Positions 18,186 to 26,550 of a stretch of DNA of 64,000 bases are shown here, piece by piece (the first letter of the stretch is position 1; every line of letters begins with the position of its first letter). Source of the DNA: Deinococcus yavapaiensis KR-236 (GTDB taxonomy: Bacteria; Deinococcota; Deinococci; Deinococcales; Deinococcaceae); the NCBI RefSeq assembly GCF_003217515.1, contig NZ_QJSX01000017.1, positions 45,018-109,017 on the forward strand, written 5' to 3'. The translations under genes and the position numbers were made by a program. Under the pieces are notes generated by a model that was not told the origin of the DNA, made no database searches, and saw only the letters and a list, made by a program, of their open reading frames with translations.

Positions 18186-18662
18186 ATGAGCCGCTCGCTG
18201 CGTGACGAGATTCAACAACACCAACCTTTTCGAAGTTTGGAAGAGGAAGCGGCGCTCAACCTCTTCCGCACGACGCAACTTCTCGCGGACCGAGGCGAGG
18301 CGTTCTACCGCGAGCACGGCCTTACCCCCACCCAGTACAACGTGTTGCGCATCCTGCGCGGCGCGGGCGACGGAGGACTCGGGCGCAACGAGATTCGCGA
18401 GCGACTTTTGAGCCGCATGCCCGATGTCACCCGCCTTCTCGACAAGATGGAGGACATGGAGTTGGTACGGCGCGTGCGCAGCACCACCGACCGTCGCTGC
18501 GTCCCCACCGCCCTGACCGAGAAGGGCCGCGCGCTCGTCGACGCCATGGACGAGCCCGTAGCGGCGATGCACCGCGAGCAATTCGGGCACCTCACGCCCG
18601 GGCAACTGCACACTCTCGTCGAGATCATGACGCAAATTCGCGCCCGCCTGCCGCAAGAGTAA
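18186..18662 (+). CDS. MarR-family transcriptional regulator
   Basis: A 158-aa winged-helix regulator: LTPTQYNVLRILRGAGDGGLGRNEIRERLLSRMPDVTRLLDKMEDMELVRRVRSTTDRRCVPTALTEKGRAL is the standard MarR DNA-binding core (about 40-115), with the wing at DRRCV. Flanking helices mediate dimerisation. MarR proteins of this kind commonly repress catechol/hydroquinone or phenolic-acid enzymes encoded beside them; here two VOC dioxygenase-like genes follow. It is translated from a leaderless mRNA. One cysteine in the wing (RRCV) could make it redox- or quinone-responsive, but that is inference. Confidence 0.88.
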   Translation: MSRSLRDEIQQHQPFRSLEEEAALNLFRTTQLLADRGEAFYREHGLTPTQYNVLRILRGAGDGGLGRNEIRERLLSRMPDVTRLLDKMEDMELVRRVRSTTDRRCVPTALTEKGRALVDAMDEPVAAMHREQFGHLTPGQLHTLVEIMTQIRARLPQE

Positions 18663-18687
18663 CGTGGTCGCGCTTCTGCCTGATATT

Positions 18688-18697
18688 TGTTTCAACA
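18688..18697 (+). promoter_or_regulatory. second MarR-type palindrome before the dioxygenase genes
   Basis: TGTTTCAACA, matching the TGTTNNAACA half-site spacing of the box in the marR promoter; flanking bases TAT(C/T) and C are also shared. It lies 26 bp upstream of ATG 18724. Confidence 0.55.
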
Positions 18698-18723
18698 CTC
18701 AGTAAGCGAACAAGGAGCCCCGC

Positions 18724-19650
18724 ATGAACCTCCCCACCGTCCCGTACCTGACCTTGCCCTTCGATCAAGTGGGCCAAAACCCGACTCGCCACGCCCTTCC
18801 AGCCAACGTCCAGCTCGGTCCGGTCGTCCTTCAAATCGCGGACCTGGACGCCTCCCTCGACTTTTACACGAACGTCATCGGCCTGCACCTTCACGGGCGC
18901 GAGGAAGGCCAAGCGCGCGCCGCCCGCCTCGGCACGCCCGAGGGTGAAGTCCTGATCGAGCTGCGCGAGAAGAAAGGCGTCAAGTACGCTCCGCACCGAG
19001 GACGCCTCGGCCTCTACCACGTCGCCGTCCTGCTCCCGACCCGCGCCGACCTCGGCCGTTTCATCCGCCACGCTCTCGGCCTCGGCGTGCACGTCGGCCA
19101 GTCCGACCACCACTACAGCGAAGCGACGTACCTCAAGGACCCCGACGGCCTCACCGTGGAGGTCTACCGAGACCGCCCCCGCGACGAGTGGCGCGTCACG
19201 CAAGACGGCGAGATCATCGGCGGAGGCGACCTCCTCGACCTGGGGGCGCTCGACGAAGCGGCGGGCGACGCGCCTTGGCGAGGCGTCCCGACCGGAACCA
19301 CCTTGGGACACCTGCACTTTTACGTCGGCGACCTCGACGAAGCCGCGCGCTTCTACCACGCCGGGCTCGGCTTCCCGAAAGTTTCGTGGAGCGCCTTCCC
19401 CTCCGCCCTCTTCCTCGGCGCGGGCGGCTACCACCACCACCTCGGCCTCAACACCTGGGCGGCGGGAAGCGCCCCTTCCGGCGACGACGACGCGCGTCTG
19501 CTCACGTGGGACCTCGTGCTGCCCGACGAAGCGACCGTCGAACGCACCGCTCGCAGCCTTCGCGCCGAGGGCTTCTCGGTCACCGTCACGCCGAGCGGCC
19601 TGCTCGCCGACGACCCCTGGGGCATCACCGTCCGACTTCGCACCGCCTGA
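18724..19650 (+). CDS. VOC-family ring-cleavage dioxygenase-like protein (CatE/MhqO-like)
   Basis: A 308-aa protein of two vicinal-oxygen-chelate modules (about 28-155 and 195-305). Motifs are LGPVVLQIADLDASLDFYTNVIGL, GLYHVAVLLPTR, DPDGLTVEVYRD in the first and LGHLHFYVGDLDEAARFYHAGLGF, GGYHHHLGLNTW in the second; the histidines and the glutamate in VEVY are the expected Fe(II) ligands. Length and order match the bacterial catechol-2,3-/hydroquinone dioxygenases that sit beside MarR regulators. AAGGAG is 8 nt before ATG. It is followed 42 bp later by a paralogue, so the two may be co-transcribed. Substrate is inferred only. Confidence 0.8.
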   Translation: MNLPTVPYLTLPFDQVGQNPTRHALPANVQLGPVVLQIADLDASLDFYTNVIGLHLHGREEGQARAARLGTPEGEVLIELREKKGVKYAPHRGRLGLYHVAVLLPTRADLGRFIRHALGLGVHVGQSDHHYSEATYLKDPDGLTVEVYRDRPRDEWRVTQDGEIIGGGDLLDLGALDEAAGDAPWRGVPTGTTLGHLHFYVGDLDEAARFYHAGLGFPKVSWSAFPSALFLGAGGYHHHLGLNTWAAGSAPSGDDDARLLTWDLVLPDEATVERTARSLRAEGFSVTVTPSGLLADDPWGITVRLRTA

Positions 19651-19692
19651 CCCCGTCCGTTTCACCGCCCTGCCCCTCGCTCGGAGATCACC

Positions 19693-20610
19693 ATGACGCA
19701 CCCCGTCCCCCACTCCCACCCCACCTCACGCATCGACCCAAAGCTCAGCCTCGGCGAAGTCGCCCTCACCGTCCGCGACCTCGACCTCGCCGTTCGCTTC
19801 TACCAAGTCGCGCTCGGGCTCACCCTCCTCGCCGTGGAAAACGGCCGCGCGGTGCTCGGCACGCCCGACGGGCACCCCCTCGTCGCCGTGCGGCACGATT
19901 CGCAAGCGCCCACGCCGCCCGCGAACGCCAGCGGCTTGTACCACCTCGCGGTCGCGCTTCCCACTCGGGCCGACCTCGCCCGCTGGCTCAAGCACGCCTC
20001 GCAACTCGGCTTGCGACTCGGCCAGTCCGACCACAAGACCCACGAGGCGTTCTACTTCAACGACCCCGAAGGGAACGGAATCGAGATCTACCACGACTGG
20101 CCGCGCGATCAGTGGCCCTTCAAGGACGGCAAGTTCACCTCCTTCGACGGTGCCGCCATCGACATCCCGAACTTGCTCGGCACCTTGGCCCCGAGCGACG
20201 CGGGATGGACGAACGCGCCCGTCGGCACCCGCATGGGCCACGTGCACCTCAAGATGAGCGATCCGAACGCGACCCGCGCCTTCTACGACGACGTCATGGG
20301 CTTCGACATCACCGCCGACGGCATGGGCGCCGTGTTCGCCGCGGCGGGCGGTTACCACCACCATCTCGGCAACAACGCCTGGCACAGCCGCGGCGGCCCC
20401 ACACCTCCCGAGGCCGCCCAAGGGCTGCGACACTACACGATCGAGTTGTCGAACGCCGCGGAGTTGGACGCCGTCACCGCGCGGCTCCGAAACGCAGGCA
20501 CGCCAGTGCACGTCGGCCTTTCCGGCAACGTCACCCACGACCCCTCGGGCAACCGCTTGCTGCTGCGCGCGGCGCCCTCGACGGTCGAGAGTGCCCTGGC
20601 CGCCTTGTGA
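19693..20610 (+). CDS. second VOC-family dioxygenase-like protein
   Basis: A 305-aa paralogue of the preceding gene with two VOC modules: LGEVALTVRDLDLAVRFYQVALGLTLLAVENGRAVLGTPDG, GLYHLAVALPTR, DPEGNGIEIYHDWPRDQWPF, then MGHVHLKMSDPNATRAFYDDVMGFDIT and GGYHHHLGNNAW. Metal-ligand His and Glu residues are retained, so both copies should be active. RBS CGGAG precedes the ATG. It is most likely the second gene of a MarR-controlled two-gene operon for cleaving catechol- or hydroquinone-type rings or removing quinones. No terminator was found right after the stop. Confidence 0.8.
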   Translation: MTHPVPHSHPTSRIDPKLSLGEVALTVRDLDLAVRFYQVALGLTLLAVENGRAVLGTPDGHPLVAVRHDSQAPTPPANASGLYHLAVALPTRADLARWLKHASQLGLRLGQSDHKTHEAFYFNDPEGNGIEIYHDWPRDQWPFKDGKFTSFDGAAIDIPNLLGTLAPSDAGWTNAPVGTRMGHVHLKMSDPNATRAFYDDVMGFDITADGMGAVFAAAGGYHHHLGNNAWHSRGGPTPPEAAQGLRHYTIELSNAAELDAVTARLRNAGTPVHVGLSGNVTHDPSGNRLLLRAAPSTVESALAAL

Positions 20611-21114
20611 CGGCCACGACACGCTGACGTCTCCTTGCGTCCCCGTACGCTGCGGCTTTCATGCCCTGGCTCGAAGGGGCATGGTGAACTTCACCGGCCA
20701 TACCCTGCATGGATCGGGAACGGCTCATGCTTCCCGCCGGTCGGTCCCAAGGTACGGCGCGAAATCGATAGTACTGCAGAATCACGACGTGTGATGGAGA
20801 GCCTCTTGGCGAACGCCTTGAAGTCCAGCCGCGAAGCGTTTCGGCGCGAAGGTGCGTGAGCGCCGTCCTCAATCCCGTTGTCGTCACCGTGTCGTCTGCA
20901 GGTGCGCTCGACGGCCGGGATGAATACGATGACGCCATGACTTCGAACGAACCCAAGGGCGAACTCCGCCAACGTCGCAAGATTCCTCCAATAGGCTTTC
21001 GGTCGCGACTCAACGCTCGACCTTCGATTGCTCGAGGCACGTGCGCCTTTCCCGGCCAACGCCTCCTCGACGCGCCGAGCCTCGAGCTCGCTTCGCGGCC
21101 GAAAGTCGAACGTC
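20611..21114. other. intergenic with one doubtful short frame
   Basis: No well-supported gene. A frame at 20937-21125 (62 aa, MTSNEPKGELRQRRK...) starts exactly 6 nt after TACGAT (20925-20930), the leaderless pattern used elsewhere here, and its stop overlaps the next start (ATGACGCCTGA). The protein has no recognisable domain and could be a chance frame or a coupled leader peptide. Confidence 0.3.
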
Positions 21115-21477
21115 ATGACGCCTGACCTCCTCGCGGAGCTCGAGGAAGTCGTCTTCGTCGCCTTCCTCGACGAAGACGCGGTCCTCCTCGAAACCGACGA
21201 GGAAGCCCGCGCCTTCGTCGGCGTTCGCCGTGACGTCCACGACGCCATGCGCCTCGTCATCGACCGGCTCATGCAAGGTCTCGGGGACAACAGCGAAGAC
21301 GACTTTGCCATCACGCCGCTCGGTCCGTTGTCGAACGGCGGTCTGCTTTGGCTCGTCGAGGGGGACCGCGCGGGTTCCGGCATCGTCGAGGCGACGCGGC
21401 TCGACGGTGAGCCCCTCTCGCAAGCCATGATCGATTGGCTTCGGCGCACTTGGACGGACGAGTCGGCGAGCGCTTGA
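21115..21477 (+). CDS. hypothetical acidic protein
   Basis: A 120-aa acidic protein (MTPDLLAELEEVVFVAFLDEDAVLLETDEEARAFVGVRRDVHDAMRLVIDRLM...). I do not recognise a family. Composition and codon pattern look genuinely coding: strong third-position G+C and no opposite-strand gene. ATG 21115 overlaps the stop of a possible 62-aa frame. No clear ribosome site is seen. Convergent with pstS, whose stop lies 63 bp away. Confidence 0.45.
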   Translation: MTPDLLAELEEVVFVAFLDEDAVLLETDEEARAFVGVRRDVHDAMRLVIDRLMQGLGDNSEDDFAITPLGPLSNGGLLWLVEGDRAGSGIVEATRLDGEPLSQAMIDWLRRTWTDESASA

Positions 21478-21540
21478 CCTCGGCGGTCCTTCGCGCCGTG
21501 TGAGCGCACGGCGCCCGACCTTCACGTTGCAGGGTGCGGC

Positions 21541-22569
21541 TCAGCGGAAAGGCTTGCCGTCGAAGGTGAGGGTTGCGAGAAGTTTCTTGGCGCGGTTCGC
21601 GGCGTCCGTCGAAAGCTCGCCGTAGTACAACGAGGCGTTGTACTGCTGGCCGTCGTCGATCATCCACGCGACGAGGTCACGTGTCGCCTTGGCTTGCGCT
21701 TCCGTTCGGCCCGCATAGCGTTGCTCGCGGCGCAGCAGGACGTAGATGTAGTTGCTGATCGGGTAGGCGCGCGCGACCTTCGCGTAGGTGATGTTCGCCG
21801 TGCCGTCCGCCGTCACTTTCGAGTTCCCTGCCGCTTCGATGCTGCTTTCGGTGGGACGCACGAACGTTCCAGCGGCGTTTTGCACGTTGCCGAACGTGAG
21901 GCGATCCTTGAGTGCGCGTGACAAGCCCATATACCCGATCGCGCCGGGAATGGCTTGCACGGCCTTGGCGGACTTGTCTTCGCTGTCCGTGGCGGCGCCA
22001 ACGGGCCAGTCGACGATGACGCTGTCGTTCACGCGCGCTTCCCACTCTCGCGACACTTTCGTCAGGTAGTTCGTGAAGATGGCGCTGTATCCGGAGGGAT
22101 CCGAGCGGTAGACGGGGGTCACGAGAAGGTTCGGCAAGGTGACGCCCGGGTTCAGGCGCGCGATGCGCTCGTCGTTCCACGTTTTGATTCGCCCGAAGTA
22201 GATGTCGCTCAACACTCGCCCGTTGAAGTTCAAGGGGCGTTCGAGGCCCGGGACGTTGTACGTCATCACGACCGCGCTGAGCGCCACGGGAATGTGAAGG
22301 ACGTCCTCGGCGTCCCGGACTTCCTCGTTTTCGTCAAGGGGAATGATCGCGGCGGCGAAGTCCACGCTGCGCGCCAAGATCGCTTTCTGCGCGGCGGGCG
22401 AGGTGCCGGGTTCGAAGTCGACCGTGGCGTTCGAGCGTTTTTGGTACTCGTTGAACATCTTCGTGAAGAGCGTCGTGGCCGCCGTGGTGGTGCTCGCCTT
22501 GATGGTGAGCGCACTGACGCTGGTGGTGGCGAGGGTCAACAGCACGGTGACGGACAGGTACTTCAGCAT
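21541..22569 (-). CDS. pstS: PstS-like phosphate-binding protein
   Basis: A 342-aa periplasmic binding protein. Signal peptide MLKYLSVTVLLTLATTSVSA, then the PstS/PBP-like fold: KASTTTAATTLFTKMFNEYQKR, VDFAAAIIPLDENE, HIPVALSAVVMTYNVPG, LNFNGRVLSDIYFGRIKTWNDERIARLNPGVTLP, PVYRSDPSGYSAIFTNYL and GAIGYMGLS. These are the segments that enclose phosphate in PstS proteins. Note the canonical phosphate-loop TGSG is replaced by TSPAA, so the ligand could differ. AAGGAG precedes ATG 22569. There is no pstC/A/B next to it; it is an orphan binding protein, with an unusual structured upstream region at 22743-22794. Confidence 0.82.
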   Translation of the reverse strand: MLKYLSVTVLLTLATTSVSALTIKASTTTAATTLFTKMFNEYQKRSNATVDFEPGTSPAAQKAILARSVDFAAAIIPLDENEEVRDAEDVLHIPVALSAVVMTYNVPGLERPLNFNGRVLSDIYFGRIKTWNDERIARLNPGVTLPNLLVTPVYRSDPSGYSAIFTNYLTKVSREWEARVNDSVIVDWPVGAATDSEDKSAKAVQAIPGAIGYMGLSRALKDRLTFGNVQNAAGTFVRPTESSIEAAGNSKVTADGTANITYAKVARAYPISNYIYVLLRREQRYAGRTEAQAKATRDLVAWMIDDGQQYNASLYYGELSTDAANRAKKLLATLTFDGKPFR

Positions 22570-22742
22570 GAGGATCTCCTTGCGAAAGGGTGGGGGCACG
22601 TTGACGCCGATGGTGAAACGGGGGACACCACCCGTCGATCCGACGGGTGAGAGAGGACGTTCTTGCGGGTTGCTCTCGGGGCGTCGTCCGGTATTCGATG
22701 AAGCGGTTTGATAAAGGTCGTGAATCAGGTGGTGATGTTATG

Positions 22743-22794
22743 AATCGCTGCCGTGTCGAGCCTCCCGCTCGGTGATGGCATCGTGGCAGCGATT
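22743..22794 (-). ncRNA. candidate structured RNA (three-helix junction) upstream of pstS
   Basis: Perfect 10-bp outer stem AATCGCTGCC/GGCAGCGATT (22743-22752, 22785-22794) enclosing two further hairpins: CGAGC/GCTCG with loop CTCCC, and a short GAT/ATC with loop GGC. Nested helices plus A+T-rich surroundings suggest a folded leader or small RNA. Strand is uncertain; on the minus strand it lies about 175 nt before pstS. Confidence 0.4.
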
Positions 22795-22859
22795 TTCTTA
22801 CAAGAATCTCACTTTTGTAGCGTCCACAACGTGATGAAGCGAAATTAAATCGCGTTGGG

Positions 22860-22881
22860 CTACAAAGGAGACAATTTGTAG
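22860..22881. promoter_or_regulatory. operator-like inverted repeat
   Basis: CTACAAA (22860-22866), 8-bp spacer, TTTGTAG (22875-22881), perfect arms. A further TTTTGTAG lies at 22813-22820. It is in the A+T-rich stretch upstream of pstS and may bind a regulator. Confidence 0.4.
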
Positions 22882-23216
22882 GACTTCAAACATCTGAAGA
22901 AAGAGCGGTTCGCTAAACTCGTCAATCTTTTTCCTTACGGGATCGATTTATGTGTAGGTCAAGAGGATGCTAGGGAAGCGATCTATTAGTAATAGTTGAA
23001 CAGTTCTTTTACACATGGCATTTGCCTCGAGAAGACAGTCCAAAAATAGTGAGCGACGCCTTTCATCACAGTGCGCACACTTCTTGCGAGATGGGCACAG
23101 CGACCCTTTGCCCAGCGATCCCATGCAAGCGAGCGCTTCGCGACTCCTCGGTCGAGGCCGCACCCGAAAGCGACCGGCCGTCCACGAAGCCCAAGCATGT
23201 CGTCGAGCGACTCGAG
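22882..23216. other. intergenic, A+T-rich in part
   Basis: No recognisable gene. The minus frame ending at 22986 (…FWTVFSRQMPCVKELFNYY) has a protein-like composition over about 30 residues and could be a remnant, but I cannot name it. Confidence 0.3.
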
Positions 23217-24659
23217 TCAGACGATTCCGAACTCGGTGTGGTTCCTCGCAATGCGACCCTCGACGGGCAGCGTTCGGTAGGCGAGCGAAAGGCGCTTCAG
23301 CGCTTCTCGAAGTTCCGCTTCCGGAAGAGTGAACGGCAAGCGCAACTGTCGTTCGAAGAGTCCGTCCGCGCCGAAACGCGCGCCGGACGTGAGGCGCACG
23401 CCGTATCCTTCGGCGCGCGCGCAAAGGGCAGATCCCACGGGCGCGGGCAGCGAAGCCCACACGGACAATCCTCCCCGCGGCAACGAGAACGACCACTCGG
23501 GCAGCTGCTCGCGCAGGAACGCCGCGACGACGTCCCGCTGCGTTCGCAGCACCGTCCGCCGGGCCGTCAGGACGTCCTCGGCGTTCTCCAGCAGGATACT
23601 GGTCGCGAGTTGCTCCACGAGGGGCACGCCGAGATCGACCGCCGCCCGCGCGGTCATCACGCGGTCGACGACCTCGCGCGACGCCCGAATCCACCCGACG
23701 CGCAGCCCGCCCCAAAAGACCTTGCTGGCCGAACCGATCGTGACGACGTTCGCACGGTCGTCGACGGACGCCAGCGGCGGCGGCTTGTCACCGTCCAACG
23801 TCAGCTCCACGAGCGTTTCGTCGACGATCAGAGTTGTGCGGGTTCGTGCGGCGGCGAGCGCGACGAGCGCACGCTGCGTGTACGGCATTAAGTGTCCCGT
23901 GGGGTTGTGGTAGTCGGGGATGAGGTACGCGAGGCGTGGCGCGATCTGACGCATGGCGAGCGCCACGCCCTCCGCATCCCAACCCTCGTCGGTGAGCGCG
24001 ACGGGAACGACGCGGCACCCGGCACCACGAAGCGCGTCGAGGGCGTGCGGGTACGTGGGTTGATCCACGAGGACACGATCACCCGGAGCGACGAGCGCGC
24101 GTAGCAACAGATGCAGCGCGTGCTGCGCGCCGAATGTCACGACAATCTGCTCCGGCGTCGTCGGCAGACCCCGTGCGGCGAAACGCGCCGCGATACGCGC
24201 GCGAAGCTCGGGCAGACCCGTCGGGGCGTAGCCGTGCGACGAGAGGTGCGCGGGCAAGACCTGCAGGGCAACTTCGTAGGCGCCCCGCAGGGCGACGGGC
24301 GGCGCGCTCAACGCGGCGTACGCCAAATCGAACATCTCGCCTCCCCGATCGGCCGCAACCAACGGTGTGTTCACGGGCGTCGCGTGCCGTGGCAAGGTGA
24401 TGGTGCCGCGCGTGCCGTGCCGCGTGACGACGAAGCCCTCGTCACGCAAGGTGGTGTACGCCGCCGTGACGGTGGTGCGGCTCAGACGCAGAGCGGCGGC
24501 GAGATCACGCTCGCTCGGCAAGCGCGCGCCGAGCGGCAAACGCCCGTCGAGCACGGCTTGCCGCAAAGCTTGGGCGAGCTTGCGGTGCGTGGCCTCGCGA
24601 CCGGGCGACAGGACCAAGGCTTCCGCGAGCAACGTCGCATTCAGATGGTGGTCGCGCAT
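23217..24659 (-). CDS. MocR/PdxR-type regulator (GntR HTH + aminotransferase domain)
   Basis: A 480-aa chimera. The N-terminal GntR winged helix (about 15-85: HRKLAQALRQAVLDGRLPLGARLPSERDLAAALRLSRTTVTAAYTTLRDEGFVVTRHGTRGTI) is joined by a linker to a fold-type-I aminotransferase domain (about 125-475). PLP-site features: IVVTFGAQHALHLLLRAL, DQPTYPHALDAL, PDYHNPTGHLMP (Asn-Pro-x-Gly), DETLVEL and the Schiff-base lysine in GSASKVFWGGLRVGW. MocR proteins use PLP or aldimines as effectors. The start at 24659 is leaderless: TTGTAT, 17 bp, GATAGT, then 6 nt. It is divergent from a YczE-like membrane protein, a well-known MocR partner arrangement. Confidence 0.9.
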   Translation of the reverse strand: MRDHHLNATLLAEALVLSPGREATHRKLAQALRQAVLDGRLPLGARLPSERDLAAALRLSRTTVTAAYTTLRDEGFVVTRHGTRGTITLPRHATPVNTPLVAADRGGEMFDLAYAALSAPPVALRGAYEVALQVLPAHLSSHGYAPTGLPELRARIAARFAARGLPTTPEQIVVTFGAQHALHLLLRALVAPGDRVLVDQPTYPHALDALRGAGCRVVPVALTDEGWDAEGVALAMRQIAPRLAYLIPDYHNPTGHLMPYTQRALVALAAARTRTTLIVDETLVELTLDGDKPPPLASVDDRANVVTIGSASKVFWGGLRVGWIRASREVVDRVMTARAAVDLGVPLVEQLATSILLENAEDVLTARRTVLRTQRDVVAAFLREQLPEWSFSLPRGGLSVWASLPAPVGSALCARAEGYGVRLTSGARFGADGLFERQLRLPFTLPEAELREALKRLSLAYRTLPVEGRIARNHTEFGIV

Positions 24660-24663
24660 CAAG

Positions 24664-24709
24664 CCACTATCCGCAAAGTGGCCATGGAATACAAGTCCAC
24701 AAAAGTGGA
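24664..24709. promoter_or_regulatory. MocR-YczE divergent control region
   Basis: Two related palindromes: CCACT-N8-AGTGG (24664-24681), overlapping the leaderless minus-strand -10 (GATAGT, 24671-24666), and TCCAC-AAAA-GTGGA (24696-24709), just upstream of the -35 TTGTAT (24694-24689). They share the CCAC/GTGG half-sites and should be the MocR operator, able to control both directions. Confidence 0.65.
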
Positions 24710-24719
24710 AGCTGGACGT

Positions 24720-25346
24720 ATGCTCTTTCGCCGCTTGCTGCAACTGTACCTTGGCCTCGCGTTGTACGGAACGTCCATGGCGCTCATGGTTCACGCGAAC
24801 CTCGGCCTCGACCCTTGGGACGTCTTCCATCAAGGTGTCGCCGCTCAGCTCGGCTGGTCGTTCGGCACGGTCGTCATCGTCACGGGCGCGCTCGTTTTGC
24901 TCGCCTGGATTCCGTTCAAGCAACGTCCCGGGCTCGGCACCCTCAGCAACGTCGTGGTGCTGGGCGTCGTCGCGGACGCCATGCTCGCGCTGCTACCGCC
25001 CGTTCCTTCGATCTTCGCGCGCGCCCTGCTGTTCACCGCCGGCCTCCTTCTCAACGCCGTCGCGACGGCCGCGTACATCGGCGCGCGCTTCGGCCCCGGC
25101 CCACGAGACGGCCTCATGACGGCCCTGGTGAAGCGCACGGGCGGGTCCGTACGATTGGTACGCACCTGCATAGAAGTGAGCGTGCTGCTGCTGGGGTGGG
25201 TTCTGGGTGGCGGCGTCGGCGTCGGCACGGTCGCGTACGCCTTATTGATCGGGCCGCTCGTCCAGCCCCTGCTGCCAATCCTGGACGCCACGCGGGCGAG
25301 CACGGCGCTTCCCGACGCTCCGGTCGCCACGTCGAGAAGCGCCTGA
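24720..25346 (+). CDS. YczE/YyaS/YitT-family membrane protein
   Basis: A 208-aa integral membrane protein with about five hydrophobic segments. Family features are LYLGLALYGTSMALMVHANLGLDPWDVFHQGVA near the N-terminus and ARFGPGPRDGLMTALVKRTGGSVRLVRTCIEVSVLLLGWVLGGGVGVGTVAYALLIGPLVQ near the C-terminus. YczE proteins are found beside MocR regulators in many bacteria; their transport or sensing role is not established. ATG 24720 is preceded by the weak site GGAAGC. It probably shares the operators at 24664-24709 with the MocR gene. Confidence 0.8.
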   Translation: MLFRRLLQLYLGLALYGTSMALMVHANLGLDPWDVFHQGVAAQLGWSFGTVVIVTGALVLLAWIPFKQRPGLGTLSNVVVLGVVADAMLALLPPVPSIFARALLFTAGLLLNAVATAAYIGARFGPGPRDGLMTALVKRTGGSVRLVRTCIEVSVLLLGWVLGGGVGVGTVAYALLIGPLVQPLLPILDATRASTALPDAPVATSRSA

Positions 25347-25632
25347 AGCGCGTCACCGGCATCGCCCTCGTGGCCAGCTCCTTTCGGGAAGCGACGGCCG
25401 CCCGTACGAATCACGACGCTCCGTCATCACGGCTGATTCGCTGTCCTCGCCGCTCAGCGTGACTCCACCTTCCCGAAACGTTCGAGACCCGCGAAGTGTT
25501 ACGGCGAGTGGCGTGCAGTCCAGTTCCGTGCACGCCTTGTTCTCGGCAGATTCTTGGAACGCTGACAGCTCGCCACGTGTGCGGGTCTCTTCCAAAGCTC
25601 CCCCTGCTTTCGTGCGCCATGTACCATGCCCC

Positions 25633-25880
25633 GTGTCCCTCGCCGCACACTCCCAGAGCTTCGGCGAGCAGGTGCGCGGCGCCCTCGCTCGGCTCGACGC
25701 GCCGGGCGCCACCGTCACGCTTCTCACCGCCGAGAGTCGAGCGCCTTACGTCAGCGCCGGACGGGCGGACTCACACCGGGCACTGGAGGAGGACGCTCGC
25801 TTCCTCATTTACAGCGTCCCGAAAACGCTCATCGCCGCCGACTTGCTCACGTTCGTCGCAGAGGACCGACTTCTGGCCGC
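25633..25880 (+). pseudogene. serine hydrolase / beta-lactamase-class-C-like, N-terminal remnant
   Basis: About 80 codons (VSLAAHSQSFGEQVRGALARLDAPGATVTLLTAESRAPYVSAGRADSHRALEEDARFLIYSVPKTLIAADLLTFVAEDRLLAA). SVPK is the S-x-x-K active-site motif of class C/PBP-like serine hydrolases. After about 25880 the frame collapses into arginine-rich nonsense, and the rest of the protein, including the YxN motif, is missing. A TACCAT box ends 5 nt before GTG 25633. Clearly truncated, so non-functional. Confidence 0.6.
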
Positions 25881-25899
25881 AAGTCGCCCGGGTCGTATT

Positions 25900-26550
25900 T
25901 GGCGAAGTCAGCAAGACCCGCAATCTCGACTTCGTAGAAGCCGAGCGCGCCCTCGGCGCAACGCGCGCGATTCACTACTGGGTTTCGCGGGGAGGCATGT
26001 ACGTCGCGTCGTGCACCCGCTCTTACCATCCCGTGCGCGTTCCGGACAGCCTCCGCGAAACGCATCCGGCCGTGACTCACCTGCACATGGTCGACGCGAC
26101 TCTCGCGAACAGCGACGATGCGGGCATCGACGGACTCGCGTCGCCCGACGTGGGCGTACTCGAAGCTGAAGTGAGCGTCACTGACCCCTGGTTGACGCGC
26201 GGCCTGCCCGACACCTTCGATATCGTTCCCTACAACGGCCCGTGCTTCCTGACCACGCCGACCATCACGAGCCTGCCCCTCGGTGAAGCGACTGGCGTGA
26301 TTCGCGTGAAGCACCCCCTGGTCTCTTCACAGCGTGGGAAGCCTGCCCGGATCGCACGACACCCCGGGCGTCCAGCAGTACATCGCCCAGGGAGCGTACA
26401 ACGTCATCACCGCACCGTTCAAAGGAAGGCATGTCAACCTTTTCTATTCGCACCCCGAGTTCGGCTTCGACGTCCTGCAACTCGGGTGGGGCCACAGCGT
26501 CCGTCTGCTCGCCAATGCCCTCGCCTTCCAGAGCGCGCGGCGGTCCACCC
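25900..26550 (+). pseudogene. glutamine-amidotransferase-like (BPL_N-type) remnant, frame-shifted
   Basis: A first frame gives HYWVSRGGMYVASCTRSYHPVRVPDSLRETHPAVTHLHMVDATLANSDD...GLPDTFDIVPYNGPCFLTTP, where the C of VASCTRSYH stands in the nucleophile-elbow position of class-I amidotransferase-like folds. Near 26330 the reading moves to another frame: SHDTPGVQQYIAQGAYNVITAPFKGRHVNLFYSHPEFGFDVLQLGWGHSVRLLANALAF, matching the usual end GKGRVVLFGxHPE of that fold. So one gene, broken by a frameshift and lacking a start. The family name is inferred from these motifs. Confidence 0.45.

Noticed and set aside
22986..23198. 70-aa minus frame ending CVKELFNYY as a transposase remnant
   Set aside because: I could not match it to any family; only composition suggests coding.
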